Positions 7,248 through 18,200 of a DNA stretch of 36,505 bases are shown here, piece after piece. Where the stretch lies: the NCBI GenBank assembly GCA_018715685.1, contig DVLC01000055.1, forward strand, positions 1 to 36,505, given 5' to 3'. Below the pieces are notes generated by a model, which ran no database searches, was not told the DNA's origin, and saw nothing but the letters and a program-made list of their open reading frames with translations. The number at the start of each line of letters is the position of its first letter. The stretch's first letter is position 1. The DNA is from Candidatus Cryptobacteroides merdipullorum (lineage in GTDB: Bacteria; Bacteroidota; Bacteroidia; Bacteroidales; UBA932). The position numbers were made by a program, and so were the translations under genes.

Positions 7248-9182
7248 ATGAACTCTCTTTTCATAAGCTCTCTCCTGCTATGCCTGCTCCCGGGCGCGAA
7301 GGAGCATGGATCCGAGGCCGCGGCCGGAATCCCCGGCGCAAGAGCGGCCGTCTACATGCCGTCGGGCTCCGACGAGGACGACATGGCCCGGCACGACAAA
7401 GCAATATCCCTTCTGGAAGCTCATCTCGTCGATTATTCGACGGTTGAAGACAAGGACTTCGGCACCGAACTGAAAGCCGGGTCGGCATGTCTCGAAGCCG
7501 GGAACGGACAGAGATTCCAGACTCTCATCGTCACCTCCGCCGACGGAATCTCCGAAAGCGCCTGGTCCGTAATCAAAGAATTCTCGGAATTCGGAGGGAA
7601 GCTTCTCTTCTGGGGAGAGAGGCCGGAGAATCTCCAGGACTGCCCCAAGGCCATATACGAATCCCTTCCCGAATGGACTCGGACGGTATATTCGGCCATG
7701 CCTGAACCGGAAATCGAAATATACGACAGAATCCCCGCGGCGAGTCTGGACTACTCAAGATTCATCCGCGACGACGAAGATCTGTTCGTGCTCAAGAACA
7801 TAAGCGACACCGACCTGACCTTCCACGCCGGTTTCGACGCCGCCGGAAAAGTGTTCCTGCTCGGGCCCGACGGCCGCGAGACCCTGATTCCGTCTACAAT
7901 GCGGGATGACAGGGCGGTCGCCGAAATCAGCATCGGAGCCGGCATGGAACTGTCCCTGGCCGTCAGGCGCAGCGAAGGCACATTCAATGTCAGGGACTTC
8001 GGAGCATGCGGCGACGGAATCTCGAAGGACACCGAAGCGATCCAGAACGCCGCGGACGCCGCCTACGCCGACGGCGGAGGAACCGTGGTGATCCCTGCCG
8101 GAACATACCTTACAGGAGCACTTTTCTTCAGAAACGGAGTGAATCTGGAAATACAGGAGGAGGCCGTGCTGGTATCCACCGTCGACTCCGACGACTTCCC
8201 GCAGATCCCCACCCGCTTCGAGGGAACCGAGAAATACTGGCGCTGCGCGCTGCTCAATTTCGACAATTCCCGCGACGTGCATGTCTACGGAGGAGGCACC
8301 ATACTCGGCCGCGGCCAGGAATGGTCAAAATACAAGAACAAGGACGGCCTCTGGGGTCGCCCGAGGATGATATGCTTCACCGACTGCCCGGGAGGCCTGA
8401 TTGAAGATCTCACGATGAAGGATCACGCCTCGTGGTGCCTGCACGTCCTCTATACCGACGGATTCACCATCGACAACCTCAACATCAGCGTCAGTTCATA
8501 CGTGCCCAGCTCCGACGGAGTCGACATCGATTCGTCCTGCAACATAAAGATGACGGATGTATACACCTATGTCACCGACGACTGTCTGTCGATCAAGAGC
8601 GGCAAGAACGAGGACGGCCGCAGGGTAGGCAGGCCCAGCATGAACATTCTCGTGCAGAACTGCAACTTCGACGGAGGGCACGGGGTGGCCATGGGAAGCG
8701 AGATCTCCGGATGCATACGGAACGTGCTCATAGAAGACTGCGTATGCGGCCCTGAGAACAGGGCTCCCGTCAGATTCAAGTCCCAGCCGTCGCGCGGAGG
8801 CGTTGTCGAGAACATCACCTTCAAGAACATGACCCTCAACGGCTGCGGAACGTTCATCGACGCCAATCTGGTATGGAGAATGGTCGAAGACTATGAACCG
8901 TTCTTCCCGAGAACCGTCCTGCGCAACATCAGGGTCATCAATGTGAGCGGCACCGCCAGAACCGTGGGAACAATCTCAGGAGACCCGGCCGCTCCGATTC
9001 CGGAAGGTACGTTCATCTTCGACGGATGCCGCATCAAGGCGGACAAGGGGCTCATGCTCTCCAATGTCGAACAGAGAAATTTCGACGGACTGGAAGTACG
9101 GCTGCCCGAAGGCGAAGATTTCCTGAACTTCCACAAAGCCGCAGCGCGCGGAATCAACTCCGGCAACAAGACAGGCCGCTGA
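7248..9182 (+). CDS. Secreted glycoside hydrolase family 28 (polygalacturonase-like) protein with extra N-terminal domain
   Basis: 644 aa ORF; FNVRDFGACGDGISKDTEAIQ...GGGTVVIPAGTYLTGALFF, SDGVDID, DDCLS, GGHGVAMGSE and RFKS motifs of GH28; hydrophobic N-terminal signal. Confidence 0.9.
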   Translation: MNSLFISSLLLCLLPGAKEHGSEAAAGIPGARAAVYMPSGSDEDDMARHDKAISLLEAHLVDYSTVEDKDFGTELKAGSACLEAGNGQRFQTLIVTSADGISESAWSVIKEFSEFGGKLLFWGERPENLQDCPKAIYESLPEWTRTVYSAMPEPEIEIYDRIPAASLDYSRFIRDDEDLFVLKNISDTDLTFHAGFDAAGKVFLLGPDGRETLIPSTMRDDRAVAEISIGAGMELSLAVRRSEGTFNVRDFGACGDGISKDTEAIQNAADAAYADGGGTVVIPAGTYLTGALFFRNGVNLEIQEEAVLVSTVDSDDFPQIPTRFEGTEKYWRCALLNFDNSRDVHVYGGGTILGRGQEWSKYKNKDGLWGRPRMICFTDCPGGLIEDLTMKDHASWCLHVLYTDGFTIDNLNISVSSYVPSSDGVDIDSSCNIKMTDVYTYVTDDCLSIKSGKNEDGRRVGRPSMNILVQNCNFDGGHGVAMGSEISGCIRNVLIEDCVCGPENRAPVRFKSQPSRGGVVENITFKNMTLNGCGTFIDANLVWRMVEDYEPFFPRTVLRNIRVINVSGTARTVGTISGDPAAPIPEGTFIFDGCRIKADKGLMLSNVEQRNFDGLEVRLPEGEDFLNFHKAAARGINSGNKTGR

Positions 9183-9190
9183 ACGGACAA

Positions 9191-11785
9191 ATGGCAAAAC
9201 GAGCGGAAGACACACCCCTGCTGAAGCAGTACTTCAGCATCAAGGCGCAGCATCCGGAAGCCGTGCTGCTCTACCGGGTAGGAGATTTCTACGAGACCTA
9301 CTCCGACGACGCCGTGCTTGCGAGCAAGGTGCTGGGCATAGTGCTGACGAAGCGCTCCAACGGCGACAAGGGCAGCGTCGAGATGGCTGGATTCCCCCAC
9401 CACGCAATAGAGACCTATCTGCAGAAGCTCGTGAGGGCCGGCTACAAGGTGGCTATATGCGACCAGCTCGAAGACCCGGCATTGGTCAAGACCAAGCTCG
9501 TCAAGCGCGGCGTCACCGAGATTCTGACCCCCGGCATAGCCTTCGGCGAGAACATGCTCGACCAGAAGGAGCACAACTACCTCGCCGGACTGAACTTCGA
9601 GGGGCGTCTGTGCGGCGCGGCCCTGCTCGACGTTTCCACTGGAACCTTTCAGGTCGCCCAGGGTTCCGTCGACTATATCGCGACGCTGCTCTCATCTTTC
9701 GGTCCCAAGGAGCTGGTCGTCCAGAGAGACGTGGCCAAGGCTGTCAAGGAGAAGTTCGGAGACTACTATGTGACCTCTCTCGACGAATGGGCCTTCGTCT
9801 ACGATTCCGCGGCGGAGAAACTCCGCACCCAGCTTCAGGTCGGCAGCCTCAAGGGCTTCGGCGTGGAAAGGTTTCCGCTCGCGATATGCTCGGCAGGAGC
9901 CTTGCTCGTCTATCTCGAACAGACCCAGCATTCCGGACTCAGGAACATCTGCTCCATTTCCAGAATCGACGAGGACAAGTTCGTCTGGATGGATCAGTTC
10001 ACGATACGCAATCTTGAGATTTTCCAAAGCTCGTCAGGCAGGGACGGCGTGTCGCTCGTCGACACGATAGACCGCTGCTGCTCCCCCATGGGCTCGCGTC
10101 TGCTGCGCCAGTGGCTCTCCATGCCGATAATCGATATCCGGGAGCTCGACCGCCGCTACGACATAGTGCAGCATTTTCTCGAGAATCCGGAGAAACTCTC
10201 CGAACTTCAGCTGCATATCAGCGGCACAGGCGACCTCGAGCGCACGATCTCCCGCGTGGCGACCGGCAAGATCTTCCCTCGGGAGATGCTCCAGCTTGGC
10301 CGTTCATTGAGCCGCATGGAACCTATTCGGCAGCTCTGCTCCGGCAGCGGCGTGGACGCGCTCGACAGGCTGGCCGGCGGCATGAGGAACACCGACAGCA
10401 TATTCGGACGCATCACCGGGACTCTGGCCGAGAATCCGGCGGCGCAGATAGGCAAGGGCGACGTCATCGCCCCGGGTGTAAGCAAAGAGCTCGACGAACT
10501 CAGGGAAATCTCCCGCGGGGGCAAGGAATATCTGCTCCAGATGCAGCAGAGGGAGATGGAGCGCACCGGCATCTCGACGCTCAAGATAAGCTACAACAAT
10601 GTCTTCGGCTACTATATCGAAGTGCGCAACAGCTCCCGCGACAAGGTTCCGCCAGAGTGGGTACGCAAGCAGACACTCGTGAACGCGGAGCGATACATAA
10701 CTCCGGAACTCAAGGAATACGAGGAGAAGATCCTGGGCGCGGAAGCCACGATATACGAAACCGAAAGCAGACTCTATGCGGAGCTCATCCGAGATGTGCA
10801 ACAGTCGATACGCGACATCCAGCAGAACTGCGGAATCATCGCCGGGCTCGACGTGCTCCAGGGTTTCGCGCAGCAGGCCGCCGACAGGAACTACTGCAGA
10901 CCCGTCGTAGACAAGTCGTCATCCCTTGAAATCAAGGCCGGAAGACATCCCGTAATCGAGACTCTGATGGCGCCAGGGGAGGAATATGTGCCCAACGACA
11001 TCTGCATGGACAGCAAGAGCGACCAGATAATCATCCTGACCGGTCCGAACATGGCGGGAAAATCGGCGCTCCTGCGGCAGACCGCGCTCATAGTGCTCAT
11101 GGCGCAGTGCGGCTCCTTCGTGCCCGCCGAAAGCGCACGCATAGGCTGGTTCGACAAGATATTCACGCGTGTCGGAGCCACCGACAACATATCGCGGGGC
11201 GAGTCCACCTTCATGGTGGAGATGCTGGAGACCGCGATGATCATGCACAACCTGTCGGCGCGCTCGCTCGTGCTGCTCGACGAGATCGGCCGCGGCACCT
11301 CGACCTACGACGGAATGTCCATAGCCCGCGCCCTCGTGGAATACATCCATACTTACGGAAAGGGGGCCAAGACACTGTTCGCCACACACTACCACGAACT
11401 GAACGACCTCGAGAAGCTGTATCCGAGAGTGAAGAACTACCACATCGCAGTCAAGGAGGAGGGCAGGAACGTGATTTTCCTGCGCAGGCTGGAACCTGGA
11501 GGAGTCGCGCACAGCTTCGGAATCCATGTGGCAAGGCTCGCCGGCATGCCCCGCGAGGTCATCGAGTCGGCCGAACGCACCCTGCGCGAACTCGAAACGC
11601 GGGAAAAGCACATGGACAGCATGTCGGTCGACGAGGACGGAGGGCTGCAGCTCTCGCTCTTCCAGCTCGACGACCCCACCCTGTCTTCGATCCGCCGCGA
11701 GCTCGAAGCGGCAGACCTCAACAACATGACCCCTCTCCAGGCCTTCGACCTGCTCCGCAAGATGAAGCAGGAGGTGGGGCTGTAG
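9191..11785 (+). CDS. mutS: DNA mismatch repair protein MutS
   Basis: From MAKRAEDTPLLKQYFSIKAQHPEAVLLYRVGDFYETY to the end; GPNMAGKS Walker A, LLDEIGRGTSTYDG, FATHYHEL; ORF-track start at 9026 is an unsupported extension. Confidence 0.97.
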   Translation: MAKRAEDTPLLKQYFSIKAQHPEAVLLYRVGDFYETYSDDAVLASKVLGIVLTKRSNGDKGSVEMAGFPHHAIETYLQKLVRAGYKVAICDQLEDPALVKTKLVKRGVTEILTPGIAFGENMLDQKEHNYLAGLNFEGRLCGAALLDVSTGTFQVAQGSVDYIATLLSSFGPKELVVQRDVAKAVKEKFGDYYVTSLDEWAFVYDSAAEKLRTQLQVGSLKGFGVERFPLAICSAGALLVYLEQTQHSGLRNICSISRIDEDKFVWMDQFTIRNLEIFQSSSGRDGVSLVDTIDRCCSPMGSRLLRQWLSMPIIDIRELDRRYDIVQHFLENPEKLSELQLHISGTGDLERTISRVATGKIFPREMLQLGRSLSRMEPIRQLCSGSGVDALDRLAGGMRNTDSIFGRITGTLAENPAAQIGKGDVIAPGVSKELDELREISRGGKEYLLQMQQREMERTGISTLKISYNNVFGYYIEVRNSSRDKVPPEWVRKQTLVNAERYITPELKEYEEKILGAEATIYETESRLYAELIRDVQQSIRDIQQNCGIIAGLDVLQGFAQQAADRNYCRPVVDKSSSLEIKAGRHPVIETLMAPGEEYVPNDICMDSKSDQIIILTGPNMAGKSALLRQTALIVLMAQCGSFVPAESARIGWFDKIFTRVGATDNISRGESTFMVEMLETAMIMHNLSARSLVLLDEIGRGTSTYDGMSIARALVEYIHTYGKGAKTLFATHYHELNDLEKLYPRVKNYHIAVKEEGRNVIFLRRLEPGGVAHSFGIHVARLAGMPREVIESAERTLRELETREKHMDSMSVDEDGGLQLSLFQLDDPTLSSIRRELEAADLNNMTPLQAFDLLRKMKQEVGL

Positions 11786-11817
11786 TTCAATGCCTCATTT
11801 GGCAATTCGGCGGGATT

Positions 11818-12360
11818 TCATTCGGCTGTCCGGCTATAGACGACGAACTCGAAGCTTATTCCGCTTTTTGGGTCGGTGAAGGTTTCAGAGCAGGATTCCT
11901 CTCTCCATACATCAGTATCGATCCCGGGGAAGAAGGCGTCGGCGTCTCCGACCATCGTGTGGACACGGGTCAGATAGAGCATGTCGGCGCAGTCCAGCAG
12001 CTGGGCATAGACCTTGGCGCCGCCGATTATGAAGCAGCGCTCTTCCGCCATGACTTCATCGTCGGAAGCGGCACTTCTCATTTCCGCCAGCGCCTTCTCC
12101 GCCTCGCGGAACGCCTCCTCCGCCGACTGCACGCAGACGACTCCTTCGGGGAAATCTCCGCGGCTACGGCTCAGAACTATGTTCAGACGCCCCGGAAGCG
12201 GCTTTCCGAGCGACTCGAGGGTCGTCCGGCCCATGATCACGGGACAGCCCATGGTCACCCGCTTGAAGTACTTCAGGTCCTCGCTGATATGCCACGGCAT
12301 TCCGCCACGGACTCCGATGGCCCCGTTGTCCGCCACCGCCGCTATAATGCACTTTCTCAT
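11818..12360 (-). CDS. folA: Dihydrofolate reductase
   Basis: 180 aa [59 protein letters not shown]. Confidence 0.95.
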   Translation of the reverse strand: MRKCIIAAVADNGAIGVRGGMPWHISEDLKYFKRVTMGCPVIMGRTTLESLGKPLPGRLNIVLSRSRGDFPEGVVCVQSAEEAFREAEKALAEMRSAASDDEVMAEERCFIIGGAKVYAQLLDCADMLYLTRVHTMVGDADAFFPGIDTDVWREESCSETFTDPKSGISFEFVVYSRTAE

Positions 12361-13151
12361 ACGGCTACAGGCGCCTTTATGGCCGGCCAGGGATCATAGC
12401 CTTCGAGCGTGAAGTCCTCGTACCTGAAGTCGAACACGCTCTTCACGTCCGGATTCAGAACCATCTTCGGCAGGGGTCTCGGCTCCCTCGAAAGCTGCTC
12501 CCGGACCTGGTCGAAATGATTCAGGTAGATGTGCGTGTCCCCCGTCGTATGGATGAACTCGCCCGGCTGCAGTCCGCAGGTCTGCGCGATCATCATCGTG
12601 AGCAGAGCATACGAAGCTATATTGAAAGGCACCCCGAGGAAGGTGTCGGCACTGCGCTGGTAGAGCTGGCAGGAGAGCCTTCCGCCGGCGACATAGAACT
12701 GGAACAGGCAATGGCAGGGAGGCAGGGCCATGCTGTCGATCTCACCGGGATTCCAGGCGGTTACGAGCATCCGTCTGGAGTCGGGATGGTTGCGTATCAG
12801 CTCTATCACCTGCGACAGCTGGTCTATGCTGCGTCCGTCAGGAGCCGGCCAGCTGCGCCACTGGTGTCCGTAGACAGGGCCGAGATCTCCGTTCCCGTCG
12901 GCCCATTCGTCCCAGATCGTGACCTTGTGCTCCTGCAGCCAGCGCACGTTCGTGCTTCCGCTGATGAACCACAGCAGCTCGTAGATTATCGACTTCAGGT
13001 GCACTTTCTTGGTGGTAAGCAGAGGGAAGCCCTCGGCGAGGTCGAAGCGCATCTGATGGCCGAATATGCTCTTGGTGCCGACGCCGGTGCGGTCGGTCTT
13101 GACCACGCCGCGGTCCATTATCTCCCGCAGCAGATCCAGATACTGCTTCAT
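12357..13151 (-). CDS. thyA: Thymidylate synthase
   Basis: [38 protein letters not shown]...[12 protein letters not shown]...[20 protein letters not shown]; start at 13151; stop overlaps folA start by 4 nt. Confidence 0.96.
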   Translation of the reverse strand: MKQYLDLLREIMDRGVVKTDRTGVGTKSIFGHQMRFDLAEGFPLLTTKKVHLKSIIYELLWFISGSTNVRWLQEHKVTIWDEWADGNGDLGPVYGHQWRSWPAPDGRSIDQLSQVIELIRNHPDSRRMLVTAWNPGEIDSMALPPCHCLFQFYVAGGRLSCQLYQRSADTFLGVPFNIASYALLTMMIAQTCGLQPGEFIHTTGDTHIYLNHFDQVREQLSREPRPLPKMVLNPDVKSVFDFRYEDFTLEGYDPWPAIKAPVAV

Positions 13152-13156
13152 GCCCG

Positions 13157-14203
13157 TCAGTCTTTTACTCCGAAGTCGAAGATGATGGCTTCGTGGAAGG
13201 TCTTGCCGGGACGCAGCACCGTGCCCGGATAGTCCGGATGGTTGGGGCTGTCGGGGAAATGCTGGCATTCGAGGGCGACGGCGCAGTAGTCATGATATAT
13301 CCTGCCGCGTTTGCCGACCGGGCAGCCGTCGATCCAATTGCCGGTGTAGACCTGCACGCCGGGCTGGGTGGTGTAGACCGTAAGCGTCCTTCCGCTGTGC
13401 TTCGACCAGAGTTCGGCCGCCTCCTGGAGCTGTCCGGGCATGTAGCCGTCGATCACCCAGCAGGCATCGTAGCCCTTTCCGTACCTGAGAGCCGGGAAGT
13501 CCTTCTTTATGTCGCGGCCGAGGGTCTTGAAAGACAGGAAGTCCATCGGCGTCCCGGCCACCGGCTCGCTCGCCCCGATAGGTATCAGCGTCGGATCCGT
13601 GGGCAGGTATTCCGAAGCGTTGAGCTTAAGATAGTGACGCAGCACGCTTCCGCCTCCATTGAGGTTGAAATAGCAGTGGTTGGTGAGGTTCAGCACCGTG
13701 GGCGCGTCGGTCTTCGCGGAGAAGGTGAGCCGAAGCTCGTTCTCCTCGCTCCACTCATAGCGGGCGACGACCACGACGTTGCCCGGATAGCCCATCTCCC
13801 CGTCCCGGGACACATACTTGAACTCCACTCCTCCCTTGTGCTTGCGGGATTCCCAGACCTGGTTCTGGAAGCCTTCCGGGCCGCCGTGCAGATGGTTCGG
13901 CCCGTTGTTTACCGGCAGAGAATACTCCTTGCCGTCAAGCGAGAACTTCCCCGCGGCGATGCGGTTGGCATAGCGGCCGGGGCACTTTCCCGCGCAGGGT
14001 CCGTCCGCGAAATAGCTTTCCGGCTTTCCGTAGCCGAGCACCACGTCGGCGAGTTTTCCGTTCCTGTCGGGCACGTTCACCGAAACGATCGCCGCCCCGA
14101 CACTGCAAAGCGACACGGAAGCGCCGCTGGAATTGGTCATCGTGTACTTGTAGATGGGACGGCCGTCCGCGGTCCTGCCCCACAGTTTTCTCTTGGTTGC
14201 CAT
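13157..14203 (-). CDS. galM: Galactose mutarotase (aldose 1-epimerase)
   Basis: 348 aa [42 protein letters not shown]...[11 protein letters not shown]. Confidence 0.93.
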   Translation of the reverse strand: MATKRKLWGRTADGRPIYKYTMTNSSGASVSLCSVGAAIVSVNVPDRNGKLADVVLGYGKPESYFADGPCAGKCPGRYANRIAAGKFSLDGKEYSLPVNNGPNHLHGGPEGFQNQVWESRKHKGGVEFKYVSRDGEMGYPGNVVVVARYEWSEENELRLTFSAKTDAPTVLNLTNHCYFNLNGGGSVLRHYLKLNASEYLPTDPTLIPIGASEPVAGTPMDFLSFKTLGRDIKKDFPALRYGKGYDACWVIDGYMPGQLQEAAELWSKHSGRTLTVYTTQPGVQVYTGNWIDGCPVGKRGRIYHDYCAVALECQHFPDSPNHPDYPGTVLRPGKTFHEAIIFDFGVKD

Positions 14204-14205
14204 AA

Positions 14206-15186
14206 TTATCTGTAGTCAGTCAAATTGTCGAAAAACCTGAGCACCCTCTCGAGGGGAGCGTCCTTATAGATCACGCGCTTCTCCGCATCGAGCAGGTAGA
14301 TCGAAGGAATCGCCCTCACGAAATAGAGCTGGTCCGAGTTGATCACCTGGGCGAAGTCATAGGCGTTGATCCAGTTGTCGGGATAGATGGGCGCGTACTC
14401 CTTCCACTTTTCAATCTCTCCGTCGATGTAGATGTTGACGATCGCAAGCGTCCCGTCGGCTATCATCCCGTCAATATAGGGTCTGGACTCTATCTGCTCT
14501 ATGATCTCCCTGCAGTAGTTGCATCCTGGATTGCTGAAGAAGAGCAGAGTGTAGTCTGCGCGGACCCCGTGAAGCGAGCCGGTTCTCCCCTTAATGTCCC
14601 TGAAGCCGAAATCCGGGGCCACGCTGCCGTAAGGATTCATCCTGCACATCCTGAGCTCGAACTCGTAACCGGCGCGGCGCGCATCGTCGGTGAAGCGGGA
14701 ACCCGCCATCCCTTCGACGAAAGGCAGATAGAAATCCTCGCTGCGCAGCGGGGAGTTGGGGTCATAAAGATACTTGGAGACCAGTTCGGTCATGCGCAGA
14801 TACACCAGCGATGCGGTGTCGGCCGCCTGCTTCTCCTCGATTCTCCCGAACAGCCTGGCGACTTCGGACTGCGCCCTGTCCATCGGCAGCGCCTCCAGAA
14901 ACATTATGAAAGCGGAGATGTTCTGCTCCAGCTCCGCGTCCCCCACCCCGAGCACATGGGCCGAATCGGTCGGCCACTCCCCCTCGAAGAAACCGTCCCA
15001 GTAATGGGCGGCTATATATTCCTGACGCTCCTGCATGTCCGAAATCATCGCGGGGACGTCGGGCAGCGGGAAAGCGCGGTATGCCGGAGCCGTGACCATA
15101 CGCCGGCCTCCGCAGGAGACGAGCAGCAGCGTGCAGCCGAGGACGGCGAGAAATTTCATCTTCATACGACGAAGCATTTCATTCAA
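14206..15186 (-). CDS. Lipoprotein with thioredoxin-like fold, DUF5106-like N-terminal region
   Basis: 326 aa ORF; LLLVSCGG lipobox; NPGCNYCREI (CxxC); DUF5106-like ISDMQERQEYIAAHYWDGF. Confidence 0.75.
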   Translation of the reverse strand: MNEMLRRMKMKFLAVLGCTLLLVSCGGRRMVTAPAYRAFPLPDVPAMISDMQERQEYIAAHYWDGFFEGEWPTDSAHVLGVGDAELEQNISAFIMFLEALPMDRAQSEVARLFGRIEEKQAADTASLVYLRMTELVSKYLYDPNSPLRSEDFYLPFVEGMAGSRFTDDARRAGYEFELRMCRMNPYGSVAPDFGFRDIKGRTGSLHGVRADYTLLFFSNPGCNYCREIIEQIESRPYIDGMIADGTLAIVNIYIDGEIEKWKEYAPIYPDNWINAYDFAQVINSDQLYFVRAIPSIYLLDAEKRVIYKDAPLERVLRFFDNLTDYR

Positions 15187-15223
15187 AATTCAAAACAGGT
15201 TCTAAAGTTAGCCAAAATTGTGG

Positions 15224-15231
15224 TATTTTTG
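15224..15231 (+). promoter_or_regulatory. Putative -7 box TATTTTTG, only 6 nt before the ATG of the downstream gene
   Basis: Exact TAnnTTTG match; ATG at 15238. Confidence 0.45.
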
Positions 15232-15237
15232 ACGGAA

Positions 15238-18200
15238 ATGCTTCGATTGAAAACAATACTGACTACCGCCGCGCTTTCCGCGGCCACGCTCGCAGGCCTT
15301 CCCGCCGCAGCCCAGTTCTATTCGCTCGGCAGCGAGCCCGCATCCGTAAGATGGAGCCAGGTCGAAACTCCGACCTACAGAATCATATATCCAGCCGGTC
15401 TGGACTCCCTTGCCCGCATCTACGCCCTGAATCTGGAGCAGGCGGCGCAGGTGGTCGGCGGCACCTCGGGGTTCCGGCCGAACGAGAGCTTCAGGAAGCG
15501 CATGCCCGTCGTCCTCCATGCGAATGCCGCATATTCCAACGGCCTGGTGGGCTGGACGCCGCGCAGGATGGAGCTCATGACCATGCCTGACCCGTTCGAT
15601 CCCGAACCTACACCATGGGAGATTCAGCTGGCGGTTCACGAGTCCCGGCACGTTTCGCAGATGCAATATTCCTCAGCCAGACCGTTCAGAGGCTGGAGGA
15701 TAGTCACCGGCGAGCTCGTCTCCGGAGCCCTCGCCGCAGTCTACTGCGGGCCGGCTTTCCTCGAAGGCGATGCAGTGGTCGCGGAAACGGCCCTGACCCA
15801 CGGAGGACGCGGACGCACAGCCGATTTTCTCGAATACTACCGCGTGAGCTTCGCCGACGGAGACTTCCGCAGCTATTGGCAGTGGAGATACGGCTCGCAG
15901 CGGCACCACACGCCCGACTACTACCGGCTCGGCTACATCACAGCCGCCGGAGTGCGCACCCTCTACGACACCCCTGACTTCACAGCGAGATACTTCAGCC
16001 GCATCAGGGAGCACGGCGGAGTCGCGATCAACAATTTCAGTAAGACCATACGCGATGTCTCCGGGAAGAAACTGCGCGAGGCGTTCACCGAAATCAGCGA
16101 CAGCCTTGCAGCCTTCTGGGCGGAAGACGAACGGCGCAGGGCTCCGTTCATGGAAAGCCGCAGGCTCACTGAACCTGACAGGCGCTATACCGAGCTCAAC
16201 GGACTCGTGTCCGACGGCGTGCGGATATTCGCCATACGCAGCGGGATGACCATTCCCGAGCAATTGGTCGGCATAAGCGGGGACGGCAAACTCGAAATTC
16301 TCGGAAACATGGGCGCAAGCAGCACCGGCCCCGAATACAGCGCCGTCACCGGAATGCTCTACTGGAGCGAATACCGCCCCGATCCGCGCTGGGAGATGCG
16401 CTCGTCTTCCGACATCCGCAGTCTCGACGCGTCAGGCCGGAGACACACCCTGACTCATGGCAGACGCTATTTCCATCCGGCGGCAGCGGAAAGCGAGGCC
16501 GTGCTCGCGGTGAGCGAATATCCCGTGGAAGGCGGCAGCGCGACCGTGGTGCTGGATGCACTCGACGGCAGGCGCATCAGGGTCTACTGGGCCCCCGACG
16601 GCATGCAGGTGCTCGAATCCTTCTGGAGCGGAGACGAACTGTACACCACGGCGCTAACCGAGGGAGGCTACGGAATCTACAGAGTCCGGGATTTCAGCTG
16701 CGTGCTCGGACCCCGGCATGTCAAGATCAAGCAACCTTGGGCGCATGAAGGCAGGATTCTTTTCACTTCCGACCTCGGCGGAGTCAACGAACTCTACTCC
16801 CTCGACCTCGCCGACGGCAGCCTCACGCAGTTGAGTTCCACCCGCTTCGGAGCAGCCGACTTCATTCTGAATTCCACGGAAGACACTCTGTACTATACTT
16901 CCCTGCTGCCCGAAGGACGCATAATCTGCAGCACTCCGACCGATTCGCTGATGCCGCGCCCCGCGGATTTCAGCCGGCTTCCCGAATATCCTTTCGCGGA
17001 GGAGCTGGCGGACGGGGAGCCAGTGAAATTGTATGAACTCGAAAGCTCCGGAAGCCACATGCTATCGGACGGCGGAAGCTCCGTATCGGACCCTCGCAGA
17101 TATTCCAAACTCGCGAATCTCTTCCGCTTCCATTCGTGGATTCCTCTTTATGTGGACTACGACGCCGTAAGCAGCCTGAGCATGTCCTCCGTCTACAGCG
17201 CCGCCTTCCTCGGAGCGACAGCTTTCTTCCAGAACGATCTCGGCGATTTCTGGGGCTCTGTCGCCTACAAGGCAGGATACGAAAGTCTTTCCGGATGGAG
17301 GCACAGCGGACATCTGAACCTGCGCTGGTCGGGATGGTACCCGGTGATCGAGGCTCATGTGGATTTCAACGACAGAGCGGCGCTGAGCTGGCGCGAATTC
17401 ACGGACGACGAGGGAAATGCTGGTCTCGGATACTCAGCATCCGCTCTTCCGCTGCTGAACGCCGGAATCAATGTCTATGTGCCTCTCGGTTTCTCCCGCG
17501 GCGGCTGGAACAGCGGAATCATCCCGGAAATCAGCGTCGCGGCCACCAACGACCATTATTTCACCTCCGACGGTTCCGTCAGATATATGAGCAGGGCAGT
17601 CGCAAGAGTGCGCGGATACATAATGGAATCCACGCCGGAATCCCGCATATACCCTCGCTGGGGCATAGGCGCCGAAGCGGGAATCAACGGAAGACCTGAA
17701 CTGCTGCGGCTGTTCTGCCCGAATTTCTACTCATATCTCTACGGCTATCTTCCCGGTGTATGGCAGACCCACGGAATCAGGCTCACGGCTATGTATGAGC
17801 GCCGCTTCGACACCGGTCCCTGCTGCGAAGCCTACATGGTCAGCGCTCCACGCGGCTTCGACACCGGCGTCAGCACCCTGCTCTCCGCCTTCCCCGACAA
17901 GATGAAGCTGAGCGCCGACTACGCGATGCCCGTGCTGCCCGTGGACTGGGACGGACTCGGACCGGTGGCGTATGTGAAGAATTTCGAGCTGACCCTGCAC
18001 GGAGACCTGAGTCTGGCTGGAAACTGGATACCGGCTGCGGACGATTCCAACAGAATCCCCACCTCAAGCCTCTACAGCGTCGGCGCCGATTTCAGCGTCC
18101 GTCTCGGAAACCTGATCTGGCTGCCATACGACACCCGGATAGGTATCTCATATAACTACAAGAGCGGCAGCCTCTTCGACACCCTGCAGTCCCTCGGCTA

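Noticed and set aside
9026-9190. N-terminal extension of the MutS ORF
   Set aside because: Overlaps the GH28 3' end in another frame; canonical MutS N-terminus begins at 9191
11107-12399. 430 aa plus-strand ORF across the mutS/folA junction
   Set aside because: Out of frame with mutS, antisense to folA, Arg/His-rich with no domain
14569-15237. N-terminal extension of the 1226 aa ORF
   Set aside because: Antisense to the DUF5106-like lipoprotein; the real start is MLRLKTIL...AAAQ at 15238 with a signal peptide and upstream -7 box
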